Source of the DNA: a virus
Virus record (IMG/VR): IMGVR_UViG_3300006802_010402
Span: 1-29,186 of that record
Strand: one strand, 5' to 3'
DNA length: 29,186 bases
Part shown: positions 1 to 7,634 of the stretch, piece after piece
Position numbering within the stretch: the first letter of the stretch is position 1
Layout of the letters: each line of letters opens with the position of its first letter
The notes under the pieces: generated by a model
What the model saw: only the letters and a program-made list of their open reading frames with translations
Database searches by the model: none
Told to the model about the DNA's origin: nothing
Position numbers and translations under genes: made by a program

Positions 1-568
1 CAGCTGTGCGTGACCAGGTGGGAGGGTCGATGCGCCCAACACCCGAGGAGTCCGATACATACAGGCTGTTGCCAAGCGCAACCATCTTGGTCGGTGAGGT
101 GAGCGCAACCCTGAGTCCTACCCCGTCCTCGTACAAACCGGCAGTGGTGAGGTAGTACACGGTGTCATCCACTTGTGCCACATCAAGCACTGTGGAGCCC
201 ACACTCTCAGGATCCATACGACGCATGAGCTTGGCCCGATAGATCTCACCCTTGTTGGCTGAGAACACATCAACGCCCTTGCTATCCCAATATCGTATGG
301 GCGCGTCCTCGGGGCGGCGAGGGGTGTGAAGAAAATCTAACCCTGCGCCTCCCTCGAGAACTGTCCTTGAATAGCGTTGCCCCACTTCGTCGCGCATGTC
401 CTCTGCGCCTTCGCTTGTGTCTAACCGCTGCGCTGTCGCATCCGCTGTCACATCCTCGAGAGGGGTATCGGGAGAGACACCGAGTCGGATCAGGATGTTG
501 TCGATCTGCCCGTCATAGCCATGGGCTACGGGTCGTTCGACTGAGCCGACGTTAGGTACTGCGACCAT
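1..568 (-). CDS. Tail protein, N-terminal part (runs off left edge)
   Basis: Reading the minus strand from ATG at 568-566 gives 189 codons with no stop before the window edge, so the C-terminus is missing. The start overlaps the stop of the upstream gene as TAATG, which fits translational coupling and fixes the start. The translated N-terminus has LEGGAGLDFLHTPRRPEDAP, then IRYWDSKGVDVFSANKGEIYRAKLM, and later short repeated beta-strand patterns such as VDDTVYYLTTAGLYED and NSLYVSDSSGVGRID, which look like blades of a beta-propeller. Its position directly after an adaptor-like gene suggests a tail-tube, hub or stabilisation protein like the second tail tubular protein of podoviruses. That role is an inference from context and predicted fold style; no diagnostic motif was recognised. 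Confidence 0.8.
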   Translation of the reverse strand, partial: MVAVPNVGSVERPVAHGYDGQIDNILIRLGVSPDTPLEDVTADATAQRLDTSEGAEDMRDEVGQRYSRTVLEGGAGLDFLHTPRRPEDAPIRYWDSKGVDVFSANKGEIYRAKLMRRMDPESVGSTVLDVAQVDDTVYYLTTAGLYEDGVGLRVALTSPTKMVALGNSLYVSDSSGVGRIDPPTWSRTA

Positions 569-1488
569 TACCAGATGCCTGCCTTACGCCTTGCGATCTT
601 GCGCTTGTATCGAGCAGTGATCTCTTTGTTGTGCTTGTCGGTGAGGAACTCCGAGAACCCGAGCAACGCATTACTGATGGAGGTACCCGACCCAACGGGG
701 AAGCCTTGCAGCCTGATCTGTTGGGTCAGTGTCTCCTGGGTCTGAGCGTCGATATCGACACCGGCAAGCAGCTTGGCAGCCGAGGCCGCGAGGACGATGG
801 GCTCATACTCGGAAGGGAGATCCTCGATGGTGTCATCATCTCCCGCCGGCGGTTCGATGCGTACACCGTATTGGATGCGTACAAGCTGACTCGGATACGG
901 CACCGCAGCCAACTGTACCGATGCCTGGTTCGGGTCGAGTGGATGCTCAGGGAAGAACTCGAAGGGTATCGAACGCCATCGATCGAAGGATCCGAACCCT
1001 CGAGAACCAGCCGGTCGCTCCATCTTGACATCGAGGATGCGTACCGTGTTGAGCGGGAGTGGTACCCATGGTGCTGACTCAACGGTGGAGAGTTCGTTCC
1101 TGGTAGCGAACAACGGTTGCCAAAGCCCAATGATGGCCGAACGCAATGTCTTGATCATCCGGTGCCTGGGCCAGCGCGTCGGGATCCGCACTTCACAGTC
1201 AGCAGCCGTATGAGCCACGGCCTCAGATCCTCGCACGCCTCGCTTGCAGTTGACCAGGTAGGTCGAGGCATCGAAAGAGGTGACGCGAACCAGCTCGTTG
1301 TCGAGCTCAAGCAACCTACCGGCTTCGATGAACGCCAGCTCATCGGGTGACAAGATGTCAGGGGTGATCGAGAAGCTGAGAGCACCGCTGGTGATGTCAC
1401 CCGTCAGCGTGGTACCTGGTGTTTCCTCGGATGTGGGCTCGAGGTAGAGATCCTCGAGCTCCTGGCGTAGTTCATTGAGTGTCGTCAT
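568..1488 (-). CDS. Head-tail or tail adaptor-like protein (306 aa)
   Basis: The ATG start at 1488 overlaps the upstream stop as ATGA. The N-terminal third (about residues 25-105) is beta-rich and includes GRLLELDNELVRVTSFDAST, a pattern seen in phage proteins that sample attachment or tail-tube surfaces. A helical stretch follows (about 107-130, RHRMIKTLRSAIIGLWQPLF). The C-terminal part is helical (EPIVLAASAAKLLAGVD, then a basic tail ending KRKIARRKAGIW). The mix of beta region, helices and basic C-terminus, and the position before another tail gene, resemble head-tail connector or tail tubular A proteins that dock under the portal. Certainty that it is a virion gene is high; the exact adaptor role is moderate. 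Confidence 0.8.
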   Translation of the reverse strand: MTTLNELRQELEDLYLEPTSEETPGTTLTGDITSGALSFSITPDILSPDELAFIEAGRLLELDNELVRVTSFDASTYLVNCKRGVRGSEAVAHTAADCEVRIPTRWPRHRMIKTLRSAIIGLWQPLFATRNELSTVESAPWVPLPLNTVRILDVKMERPAGSRGFGSFDRWRSIPFEFFPEHPLDPNQASVQLAAVPYPSQLVRIQYGVRIEPPAGDDDTIEDLPSEYEPIVLAASAAKLLAGVDIDAQTQETLTQQIRLQGFPVGSGTSISNALLGFSEFLTDKHNKEITARYKRKIARRKAGIW

Positions 1489-1817
1489 GAGTTATCCAGA
1501 TCCCCACCGATGCGGACGATATCCGTGTTGAGGGTCGGGAATGTCTCGGTAGTGCCATCGTTCCACAACACCTCCCATTCAGCGACATACATGCCTGGAG
1601 TGTCGGTGTCTCCTGATGCCCAACGATACTCGACCTCGCCGGCCACGGCATTGGTTATGACCGCTGCCGAGTTGACCTTGAGGGTCTTACGATTGCGGTA
1701 GCGCATCTTGAATGTCACGCTCGAGGCGAGGCTGAGATCAACGGGGGTACCGGCACTCCCCCGAGTGATGGTGATGTCGGCAACCGGCCTGCGATCACCT
1801 TGTTTGATGTGGATCAT
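1485..1817 (-). CDS. BppU N-domain-like small tail protein (110 aa)
   Basis: Start and stop both form ATGA overlaps with the neighbouring genes. The sequence follows the pattern of the BppU N-terminal (baseplate upper protein) beta-sandwich: IKQGDRRPVADITITRG, then PVDLSLASSVTFKMR, a middle segment with VAGEVEYRW, then DTPGMYVAEWEVLWNDGTTE and a final beta strand. In that family the domain acts as a small structural adaptor linking receptor-binding proteins to the tail. It is encoded immediately after the large fibre-like gene and before the adaptor-like gene, which suits a fibre attachment role. The family assignment rests on pattern recognition only. Confidence 0.8.
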   Translation of the reverse strand: MIHIKQGDRRPVADITITRGSAGTPVDLSLASSVTFKMRYRNRKTLKVNSAAVITNAVAGEVEYRWASGDTDTPGMYVAEWEVLWNDGTTETFPTLNTDIVRIGGDLDNS

Positions 1818-4800
1818 TCTGTTCTCCCAAGTTCTGTGTCATCCTGGGTTTCGCCGCTCTCTGACGATACCGTACTTACTCCCATCTGTCCTGCTGTCGT
1901 GGTCAGTCCAGGCACAACAGCACTGACCGCAGCACCTACCCCCACGCGCTCGGCTGTGCCACCGAGCCCTCTGCTCGAGTCAATGGCAGTTGACCACCAC
2001 GAGTCAGATCTACTCGTTGAGAGCTCGAGGTTCGCGACACCACTATCGGTGGCATAGAGGGTGTCGGCTCCTGCGGTCAAGAGGTTCACCATTACCACGC
2101 CACCATCAAGGAACGAACCCATATCCGTTGCCGTCCCTGCCAAGGACAGGTTCGTGGTCGTTGACTCAGTGAGCGCAAGCAGTTCGGTGGCTGTGACGCT
2201 CAGGTTCACGGTGGCTGTGACGCTATCGCTGAACGGTTGACTGTCTGTGCTGGTGACCGAGAGCTCAAGATCTACGGATGTCGGGTCAGCGTAGGTTGCG
2301 ACCGAGGTGGCTGTGCTAGTCAGCTCGACGGATACGGTGAGCCCTGTCTCATCGTACTGATTGCTCGGGGTGGTGAGATCGTCCGTTGCCGAGACAGAGA
2401 ACTCGACATCGACGCTTGTTGACTCCGTGAAGGTCGCATTGTCAGTACCCGTGACCGCCACGGTGAGGTTGGCTGCGATGGAGTCCACACCTGTAAGGGT
2501 GTCTGTTGGGAGGACTACCAACTCCACCGTGACGGTCAACGAGTCTTGGTAGGCAAGCCCGTCTGAGGCCGTTACAGAGAGATTGACGGTGGCGGTGCCT
2601 GAATCTGTGGCTGCGAGGCTGTCCGATCCGGTAGCAGACAGCTCGAGGGATGCTGTCAGCGAGTCCTGAGTGGCCCAAGAATCGACGCTGGAAGCTGACA
2701 GGTCTACGGATACCGAAAGTCCTGTTTCGTTGTATGCGTTGGCCCCCTGGTAGGTGTCAGTTGCGCTGACGGAGAACTCAACATCGACGCTTACGGAGTC
2801 AGCGAAGTTCGCGCTCTCAGTTCCGGTTGCGGAGAGCTCAAGGTTGACCGTGACGGAATCACCAACCGAGAGATCGTCGTTCGAGGTGACCGAGAACTCG
2901 ACGGTCGTGGCAAGCCCTGTCGAGACAGCAGCAAACCCATCATTGGATGTGACAGAGAACTCGACATCGGCCTGGGTGCTATCTGCCAGGGCAGCGATGT
3001 CCGATCCGGTGACTGACAGATCGACATTCACTGTCACCGAATCGGAGGTAGCGAACGCATCTGTCTCAGTGGCTTGTAGTTCGACTGATACCGATAGGCC
3101 TGTCTCGTCGTAAGCAGTAGAGCCTGGGGTGTAGGTATCGGTTGCTGTGACTGACAGGTTGACGGTGGCGACTACCGACTCGGAGTAGGCAGACCTCAGC
3201 GCACCGTAGAAATCTATCTCGTGAAACTTCCACCAATACGCACGAGCACCAGCACCCGACATGCGCCAATATCGGTACTCGGTGGTGCCAAGACCGGAGT
3301 CAATGGTGTTGACTCCCGAAGCCATCGAGATGCCGGTATTTACGGCTGTCCACCCCGTACCGTCGTTTGACCCTTCAATGTCGAGTGTTTCTACATAGTC
3401 GAGAGCGTCGTCCTGACGAATCACTATTTTGGTGGGCAGCGCACGCTTGCTATCACCGAAATCGAAGTAGATCCATTGGTCGTACCCGAATCCCGACGAC
3501 CACCAATATGTTGAGTCGTTGTTGTCGTGGGCGAGATCTGCCGTGAAGGTACTCCAAGTGCTTGAAGCAGTAGCAGAGACAGGCTCGATGAGTGTGAGGA
3601 GAACATCGGTTACGGCAGAGGAAAGGTTGACATCGACGGTGGTGGAGTCAGCGAAGTCAGCCGTATCGGTTGCTGTGGCCGACAGCTCGAGGTTGGCAGA
3701 CAATCCTGTTTCGTCATAGGTCACAAGCGCAGTAGTGCTCGCTTGTTGACCTACCTGAACGAACGAGTTGGAAAGGCCGTGACCGACGGTGAAATCAACG
3801 GTGTCGCCAACATCAACGCCTGGAATACTATTCGAAACCAGAGATATGGTGAACTCAAGTTCGGTGCGTTCCCCCACTTCAAGGAGAGGGAGTCCTGCCA
3901 ATGAGGAACCATCCTCTGACACCCACTTACCGGCAACGAAGGTGCCCGTATCGGTGAGTTGTTCGGTGCTGGTGAATGTTCCCTCAGCAAACCCGTAGGT
4001 TGCCCACGCACCTTCACCAGACTCAGAGACAGTCCAGGCCCCACCGTTGATTCGATAGAACAACTCGTACTGACCGAGGGTAAGTCGAACACCTTTATTG
4101 CCGGTCTGTTTGACGCTGAACCGCAGGCGGAACGCACGCCCCTCCAACCCGATCGACCCGCCTGTTCGCTGGTCAACAGAGATAACTTGTGCTGCTTGCC
4201 AAGTCGCCCCTGTCTCGTTGCCGTCATCGTTACGGAAACGGTATGTGTCAACAATGGCATTGGAAAGGTCGCCGTAAGCCAAGTCGGTAATCGTTGCCGT
4301 CAGGTTGACGGTGGCAGTAAGACCTGTTTCGTCATAAGCGGTGCTAGCAGGGGTGTAGGTATCGGTTGCTGTGACCGTGAACTCGACATGTTCTGGCGTG
4401 CGTTGCGTGCCTATCCCTGTCTCGTTGTAGTGGTTGGATGTGTCAATCGTTAGGTCGGATTCAGCCTCAGACACCTTCGGCTTGGAGGTACCGTCCGAAG
4501 CCATACGGACATACGCATAGCCCGACCCGTCCACCCACAAGTCGTCAATGAACGCCTGCGTCAGCGTCCACTCAATCCATGTGTCGGCAGCGATTGCGCC
4601 ACCGTTGATCTCGTTCGTCGTGGAGACAGAGTTGGCATCGGTGTATGGCAACAGGTAGATGTCGCCACCTGTCATAAACGAATCCACCCGAACACGAATC
4701 AGGGAGCCGGCTACAATGGTGCCTCCACCCAAGTCGAGTCCGATCCGACCCGACAGGATGTTCTTCCACTCGTCACATACCGTGGTCAGCGTGCCGTTCG

Positions 4801-4909
4801 ACATACACGCTGTGATGTCGAGGTCTACGGTGGTGTCGTCATTCTGCCGACCGGAGGAATGGTCCATCGTGATGACGGAAACGATGTGGGCTGTGGGTGA
4901 GTACGCCAC
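1814..4909 (-). CDS. Large repeat-containing fibre/adhesin-like protein (1031 aa)
   Basis: The GTG start at 4909 overlaps the upstream TAG by one base. The N-terminal ~170 residues look like a beta jelly-roll with Trp/Gly-rich strands. Five YDETGL/YNETGL-type motifs are spread along the protein, with a weaker YNETGIG variant near the N-terminus. Roughly residues 437-570 resemble an F5/8 type C (discoidin) carbohydrate-binding domain: ASSTWSTF, DNNDSTYWWSS, QWIYFDFG, ETLDIEGSNDGTGW, and EYRYWRM. The C-terminal ~400 residues are about 19 units of 19-24 residues of the form DSVTVNLELSATGTD. The last ~60 residues are non-repetitive. Repeat shaft plus glycan-binding module suggests a host-contacting fibre or surface decoration. 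No catalytic motif was seen. Confidence 0.88.
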   Translation of the reverse strand: MAYSPTAHIVSVITMDHSSGRQNDDTTVDLDITACMSNGTLTTVCDEWKNILSGRIGLDLGGGTIVAGSLIRVRVDSFMTGGDIYLLPYTDANSVSTTNEINGGAIAADTWIEWTLTQAFIDDLWVDGSGYAYVRMASDGTSKPKVSEAESDLTIDTSNHYNETGIGTQRTPEHVEFTVTATDTYTPASTAYDETGLTATVNLTATITDLAYGDLSNAIVDTYRFRNDDGNETGATWQAAQVISVDQRTGGSIGLEGRAFRLRFSVKQTGNKGVRLTLGQYELFYRINGGAWTVSESGEGAWATYGFAEGTFTSTEQLTDTGTFVAGKWVSEDGSSLAGLPLLEVGERTELEFTISLVSNSIPGVDVGDTVDFTVGHGLSNSFVQVGQQASTTALVTYDETGLSANLELSATATDTADFADSTTVDVNLSSAVTDVLLTLIEPVSATASSTWSTFTADLAHDNNDSTYWWSSGFGYDQWIYFDFGDSKRALPTKIVIRQDDALDYVETLDIEGSNDGTGWTAVNTGISMASGVNTIDSGLGTTEYRYWRMSGAGARAYWWKFHEIDFYGALRSAYSESVVATVNLSVTATDTYTPGSTAYDETGLSVSVELQATETDAFATSDSVTVNVDLSVTGSDIAALADSTQADVEFSVTSNDGFAAVSTGLATTVEFSVTSNDDLSVGDSVTVNLELSATGTESANFADSVSVDVEFSVSATDTYQGANAYNETGLSVSVDLSASSVDSWATQDSLTASLELSATGSDSLAATDSGTATVNLSVTASDGLAYQDSLTVTVELVVLPTDTLTGVDSIAANLTVAVTGTDNATFTESTSVDVEFSVSATDDLTTPSNQYDETGLTVSVELTSTATSVATYADPTSVDLELSVTSTDSQPFSDSVTATVNLSVTATELLALTESTTTNLSLAGTATDMGSFLDGGVVMVNLLTAGADTLYATDSGVANLELSTSRSDSWWSTAIDSSRGLGGTAERVGVGAAVSAVVPGLTTTAGQMGVSTVSSESGETQDDTELGRTE
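1995..3192 (-). repeat. Array of ~19 degenerate 20-residue coding repeats
   Basis: Within the fibre-like gene, successive ~60-72 bp units each encode a variant of [D/T]-S-x-[TS]-[VA]-x-[VL]-[EN]-[LF]-S-[VA]-[TS]-x-[TS]-D. Units 2, 8 and 14 carry a longer Y[DN]ETGL[ST]VSVEL start, so the array may be built of higher-order blocks of about six units. The units are diverged at DNA level, not exact copies. Such arrays often form elongated beta shafts and change length by recombination; neither is shown directly here. Confidence 0.8.
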
Positions 4910-5289
4910 TAGAACGCCTCAGCAACCATCTTGCGGTACTTTGCCTCAATGCGGGCGTACTGTGCGTCGGATACCTGTGAGCCTTCCAGCCACACATGGG
5001 TACATCCGAGAGGGATGCGGTCACGGTAGGTTGACCTGACCGGCTCGTTCGGTCGCCACGACCAATCGTTGTCGTCAACCCCCAGGACATTCCCCCACTT
5101 GGTGCTGTGACGCTCCATGTAGCAGGGTGCGTACCAATCGTAGCCGATCCTGGCACCGAGGTTCCGTCCGTCTGTGGAGCGCATCAGGACAGCCTGTACC
5201 CCCGTGGTGGTGAGATCGTCGAGGTGGGCGACATCTACTGACTGAACGCTCAGGTCGGCGTAGACAACATGGACGGTTGGCAGGGTCAC
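4909..5289 (-). CDS. Hypothetical virion-module protein (126 aa)
   Basis: The GTG start at 5289 is preceded by a good Shine-Dalgarno (CTAGGAG, 4 nt upstream), and the gene lies 42 nt after the preceding stop with a hairpin in the gap. The protein starts with alternating hydrophobic beta strands (TVHVVYADLSVQSVDVAHLD), has an aromatic middle (YDWYAPCYMERHSTKWGN, DDNDWSWRPNEP), and ends in a short helix (QYARIEAKYRKMVAEAF). The stop overlaps the GTG of the large fibre-like gene, so the two may be co-translated; a fibre-associated or assembly role is possible. I do not recognise the family. Confidence 0.75.
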   Translation of the reverse strand: MTLPTVHVVYADLSVQSVDVAHLDDLTTTGVQAVLMRSTDGRNLGARIGYDWYAPCYMERHSTKWGNVLGVDDNDWSWRPNEPVRSTYRDRIPLGCTHVWLEGSQVSDAQYARIEAKYRKMVAEAF

Positions 5290-5306
5290 GATACTCCTAG
5301 CCGAAA

Positions 5307-5322
5307 GGGGGCTTGCGCCCCC
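5307..5322 (-). terminator. Hairpin with GCAA loop between virion genes
   Basis: On the minus strand a perfect 6-bp GC-only stem (GGGGGC/GCCCCC) closes a GCAA tetraloop (GNRA class) and is followed by CTTTCGG. It lies in the 42-nt gap after the stop at 5332 and before the RBS of the next gene. The U tract is short, so it may be a weak terminator, a partial attenuator lowering expression of tail genes, or an mRNA-stabilising hairpin. Confidence 0.55.
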
Positions 5323-5331
5323 AATCAGGTG

Positions 5332-5916
5332 TTATACGCCTTCTGCCACAACGGTCATGTCAACATCGAGCGTGTCGCCATTGACAAGGTTGCGAGCAAC
5401 AGACAGGTTCGCCCACGCAATGTGGAGTCCTGCCGTACCCGTTACTGCCGTGTTCAACACCAACGCCTGAGCCTGCGTCCATGTAGCCGTGGCTGCGAAC
5501 TGCTTCGTTGTCGATGTCGTACCGGCAGCAGCCGATGGATCAGACCAGTCGGTACCACGGGTCACAGCGATACGGGCGTACCCGCCTTCTGTGACCTCAG
5601 TACCGATGGTCGCCATCGTGTCAGCCTCGGTGATAGCAGCATCATTATGGAGCGAGAAGTAGAGCGTTGTACGAACCGCCACATCGTCGAAGTAGACATC
5701 GAGGATGTCCTTTTCGCCCTCGTCAGCGACCGTGTTCTGCGTCCACAACTGACTATGCACGACCTCGAGCTCGAGATCGGAACCTGGAAGGATGAGCTCG
5801 TCGCTGCGAGGCATGATGGAGGCTTTCTCCCCATCCGATGCCCACAGCAACGCACGCATCCCCGAGTCAGGATCAACCCCATAGTGACGGAACTTGTATT
5901 GAGTGTGGATCCCCAT
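5332..5916 (-). CDS. Beta-structured virion protein, tail or decoration type (194 aa)
   Basis: The start chosen is ATG at 5916-5914 because AGAAAGGAGATCCC precedes it directly; the open frame extends further upstream but into the hairpin and the capsid gene. The protein is beta-rich and contains TLYFSLHNDAAIT, then EVTEGGYARIAVTRGTDWS, then TATWTQAQALVLNTAV and GDTLDVDMTVV at the C-terminus. This order (short-lived strand, EVxxGGYAR, W, then GDxL near the end) recurs in small phage virion proteins placed after the capsid gene. It may decorate the capsid or form a tail appendage. Separated from the capsid gene by a strong hairpin, so it could be expressed at a different level from the capsid. 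Confidence 0.82.
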   Translation of the reverse strand: MGIHTQYKFRHYGVDPDSGMRALLWASDGEKASIMPRSDELILPGSDLELEVVHSQLWTQNTVADEGEKDILDVYFDDVAVRTTLYFSLHNDAAITEADTMATIGTEVTEGGYARIAVTRGTDWSDPSAAAGTTSTTKQFAATATWTQAQALVLNTAVTGTAGLHIAWANLSVARNLVNGDTLDVDMTVVAEGV

Positions 5917-5941
5917 GGGATCTCCTTTCTCGTTGGATTCA

Positions 5942-5963
5942 GGGTGGGGCCGAAGCCCCACCC
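5942..5963 (-). terminator. Strong cUUCGg hairpin directly after the capsid gene
   Basis: A perfect 9-bp stem (GGGTGGGGC/GCCCCACCC) with a TTCG loop on the minus strand, closed by C-G, lies 20 nt after the capsid stop. The C(UUCG)G loop is exceptionally stable in RNA. No U tract follows (TGAATCCAACG), so intrinsic termination would be inefficient. A role in protecting capsid mRNA from 3' exonucleases or in partial termination fits the need for many capsid copies. Confidence 0.65.
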
Positions 5964-5983
5964 ATCCTCCTTCGCTCCGCTGC

Positions 5984-6979
5984 TTAGGTGATCGCCGTGA
6001 TCTTGCCGTGGAACGACTCGGGGCCGTACTCGAGGCCGATCTCACCGTACAGCTGCGCCTTGTCCGTCGAGCCCGTCTTGGCGAGGGGCTCAATGAAGAA
6101 CAGACCCTTGCCTGGGATCGGCAGGTAACACGGACGAACCACGCTCATGTCAGCAAGGAGAAGCTCATTGCTTGGCATGTAGCGGTCGAGCACCACATGA
6201 AGGGTGCCGAAGTCCGTGAGCAGCGTGTCCACTGCGACACCACCAATGGTGCGATCGCGAGGTGCGAGCAAACCACTGTTGGTGTAGTCATTGGAGATCT
6301 GCACCTTCCGAGCAGCATTGCAGAAGATGACGAATGTGCCATCCTCGTTGGCTGCCGGTGCCACCTCTGCCTCATTGGTCGGGTCGAACATTCCAACGAG
6401 CAAGTCGTTGAGTGCCGTCCGCAGCGAGGTGTAGGTACCTACCGTGTAGTCGAGCGTGTGCGTCGTGATGGCACCCAGGATTCCCTGAGTTTCACGAGCA
6501 GTGAGGTTGTTTGGGGGGTTGACGAGCGATCCACTGAGGAACGAACGCTCAACATCTCGAGCAACCTTGCCAACCTTCTTGTCGATCTGGTGCTGCATCG
6601 GGCTACGAACGGGGTTCGTGCCCTCGATCCTGGCCGAGTCAGTGGCGAGCTGTTCGACAACGGCCTGTGCCGTGTACCCGAACTCGACAGCTTCCTGGTG
6701 GATCTCCACAACATTCGTGACTTGCTGACGGGGGATCACATCACCCGCGGGGTCGGCGTTCTCCAACGCCACATTGCCCGCAGCTGAGGCTTCTCCATCC
6801 TCAACCTGCCACACGAACTCACGGCTGGCAATCGCCTTGCCACCGTGGAGCCCACCTGCCATCGACAGGAAGGGCGTGTTCTGAGGCATCAGATCGTACA
6901 GATCTCCCTGGTATTGGGGTAGATCATAAGAGTCGATGTCTCCCGACACCGGTGTACTTGGAATTGTATAGTCTGGCAC
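5984..6979 (-). CDS. Major capsid protein, SU10/DUF5309 type (331 aa)
   Basis: Builds the icosahedral shell. The GTG start at 6979 has an AGAAAGGG Shine-Dalgarno that overlaps the end of the scaffold gene. Diagnostic patterns match the SU10-like HK97-fold capsid family (formerly DUF5309): a helical spine with QHQIDKKVGKVARDVERSFL at about 129-148, DGTFVIFCNAARKVQISN at about 213-230, and GGVAVDTLLTDFGTLHVVLD with RYMP following at about 246-269. The C-terminal strands end EIGLEYGPESFHGKITAIT. The length is typical. Upstream scaffold-like gene and downstream decoration-like gene support the call. Portal and terminase of the same phage lie about 17 kb away, with the internal-protein genes between them. 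Confidence 0.93.
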   Translation of the reverse strand: MPDYTIPSTPVSGDIDSYDLPQYQGDLYDLMPQNTPFLSMAGGLHGGKAIASREFVWQVEDGEASAAGNVALENADPAGDVIPRQQVTNVVEIHQEAVEFGYTAQAVVEQLATDSARIEGTNPVRSPMQHQIDKKVGKVARDVERSFLSGSLVNPPNNLTARETQGILGAITTHTLDYTVGTYTSLRTALNDLLVGMFDPTNEAEVAPAANEDGTFVIFCNAARKVQISNDYTNSGLLAPRDRTIGGVAVDTLLTDFGTLHVVLDRYMPSNELLLADMSVVRPCYLPIPGKGLFFIEPLAKTGSTDKAQLYGEIGLEYGPESFHGKITAIT

Positions 6980-6997
6980 TAGGCCGACCCTTTCTGG

Positions 6998-7456
6998 CTA
7001 TGTACCAGGCTGACGACCCAACATCTTCGCGACCCTATCGGCCTTGATGCGAGATGTCGTATGCCTATCACCCTCGGCTTGAGCCTTCTTGAACAGTTCT
7101 TGCTCAGAGAGTGGCATGACTGATGTGGATTCCTGATTCATCTGATCAACGACCGACTGACCAGCTGCGATCGCTGGAGCAACGGGGTTCTCGGGTGCCT
7201 CCGGTGGCTCCCACTCGTACTCCTGCTTGGCGTACTCGAGCAGTGCCTCTCTCGTAGGCTCACCCTTGTACTCCTTGGCGATTGCCTTGCCCAGGCCTTT
7301 CGTTGCATCAAGATTGACCTCGGCATAGATCTGTTCCATGACCTGTGCAGTGAGCGCAGCGTTCTTCTCTTGCTCTCGCTTGAGAGCATCTCGAAGTTGC
7401 TTCGGGCCCGCACTGTCATCGGTGAGATGTACCTCGGTGGTTTCCATGTCTGACAT
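6998..7456 (-). CDS. Scaffold-like protein (152 aa)
   Basis: Small, acidic and predicted helical, encoded just before the major capsid protein as phage scaffolds usually are. The start chosen is ATG at 7456 (MSDMETTEVHL) because TAGGAGACAAC precedes it; an upstream in-frame ATG at 7483 lacks a Shine-Dalgarno. The N-terminal half has a coiled-coil-like helix (PKQLRDALKREQEKNAALTA), the centre is Pro/Ala rich (WEPPEAPENPVAPAIAAGQS), and the C-terminus is basic and helical (SRIKADRVAKMLGRQ), as in scaffolds that touch the capsid shell. No protease motif is visible. It follows a strong promoter and a long structured leader, and the 17-nt gap to the capsid gene contains the capsid RBS. Confidence 0.78.
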   Translation of the reverse strand: MSDMETTEVHLTDDSAGPKQLRDALKREQEKNAALTAQVMEQIYAEVNLDATKGLGKAIAKEYKGEPTREALLEYAKQEYEWEPPEAPENPVAPAIAAGQSVVDQMNQESTSVMPLSEQELFKKAQAEGDRHTTSRIKADRVAKMLGRQPGT

Positions 7457-7487
7457 GTTGTCTCCTACTCGGCAAGTCCGCATCCCT

Positions 7488-7511
7488 GAATATCAGGCCG
7501 GTCTGATATTC
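7488..7511. repeat. Perfect 9-bp inverted repeat, 6-nt loop
   Basis: GAATATCAG (7488-7496) and CTGATATTC (7503-7511) are exact reverse complements around GCCGGT. It lies about 30 nt upstream of the scaffold start codon on the minus-strand transcript and is AT-richer than its surroundings. It could be an RNA hairpin upstream of the RBS or a dyad bound by a regulator. Confidence 0.8.
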
Positions 7512-7517
7512 GGCGGT

Positions 7518-7556
7518 GCCAGAGGATTTGAACAAACGAAGGGGGAAGCCTCTGGC
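7518..7556 (-). repeat. 8-bp hairpin with a competing 6-bp hairpin inside
   Basis: GCCAGAGG (7518-7525) pairs with CCTCTGGC (7549-7556) around a 23-nt loop. The right arm also sits inside GAAGCC-AGA-GGCTTC (minus strand, plus coordinates 7545-7559), so only one of the two can form. The large loop holds GTTCAAATCC, a tRNA T-loop-like string, but no cloverleaf can be drawn. Confidence 0.65.
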
Positions 7557-7634
7557 TTCTACCACTCCAACGTCTGCCCTACCCCGAAGGGTGATACTCA
7601 GAGGGCTCAGGACGAGCTGCCCTCCGGTGATCGA

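Larger units (their letters stand above)
7457..7628 (-). promoter_or_regulatory. Structured 5' leader of the scaffold/capsid transcript
   Basis: About 170 nt separate the inferred transcription start from the scaffold ATG, unusual in a block where most genes overlap. On the transcript the order is: a 6-bp GAGGGC/GCCCTC hairpin (7624-7601), an ACCC(TTCG)GGGT hairpin (7592-7581), two competing hairpins (GAAGCC-AGA-GGCTTC against GCCAGAGG/CCTCTGGC, 7559-7518), then a perfect 9-bp GAATATCAG/CTGATATTC hairpin with loop ACCGGC (7511-7488), then the RBS. The exclusive pairings could act as an attenuator or mRNA stabiliser. No known riboswitch was recognised and no small ORF stands out. Confidence 0.6.

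Noticed and set aside
7515-7590. Possible tRNA on the minus strand (GTTCAAATCC T-loop-like and GGAGTGGTAGAAG D-loop-like strings)
   Set aside because: The bases around the T-loop do not form a 5-bp T stem, there is no acceptor partner for GGCACCG, and no anticodon arm can be drawn. The strings lie in a capsid leader with other hairpins.
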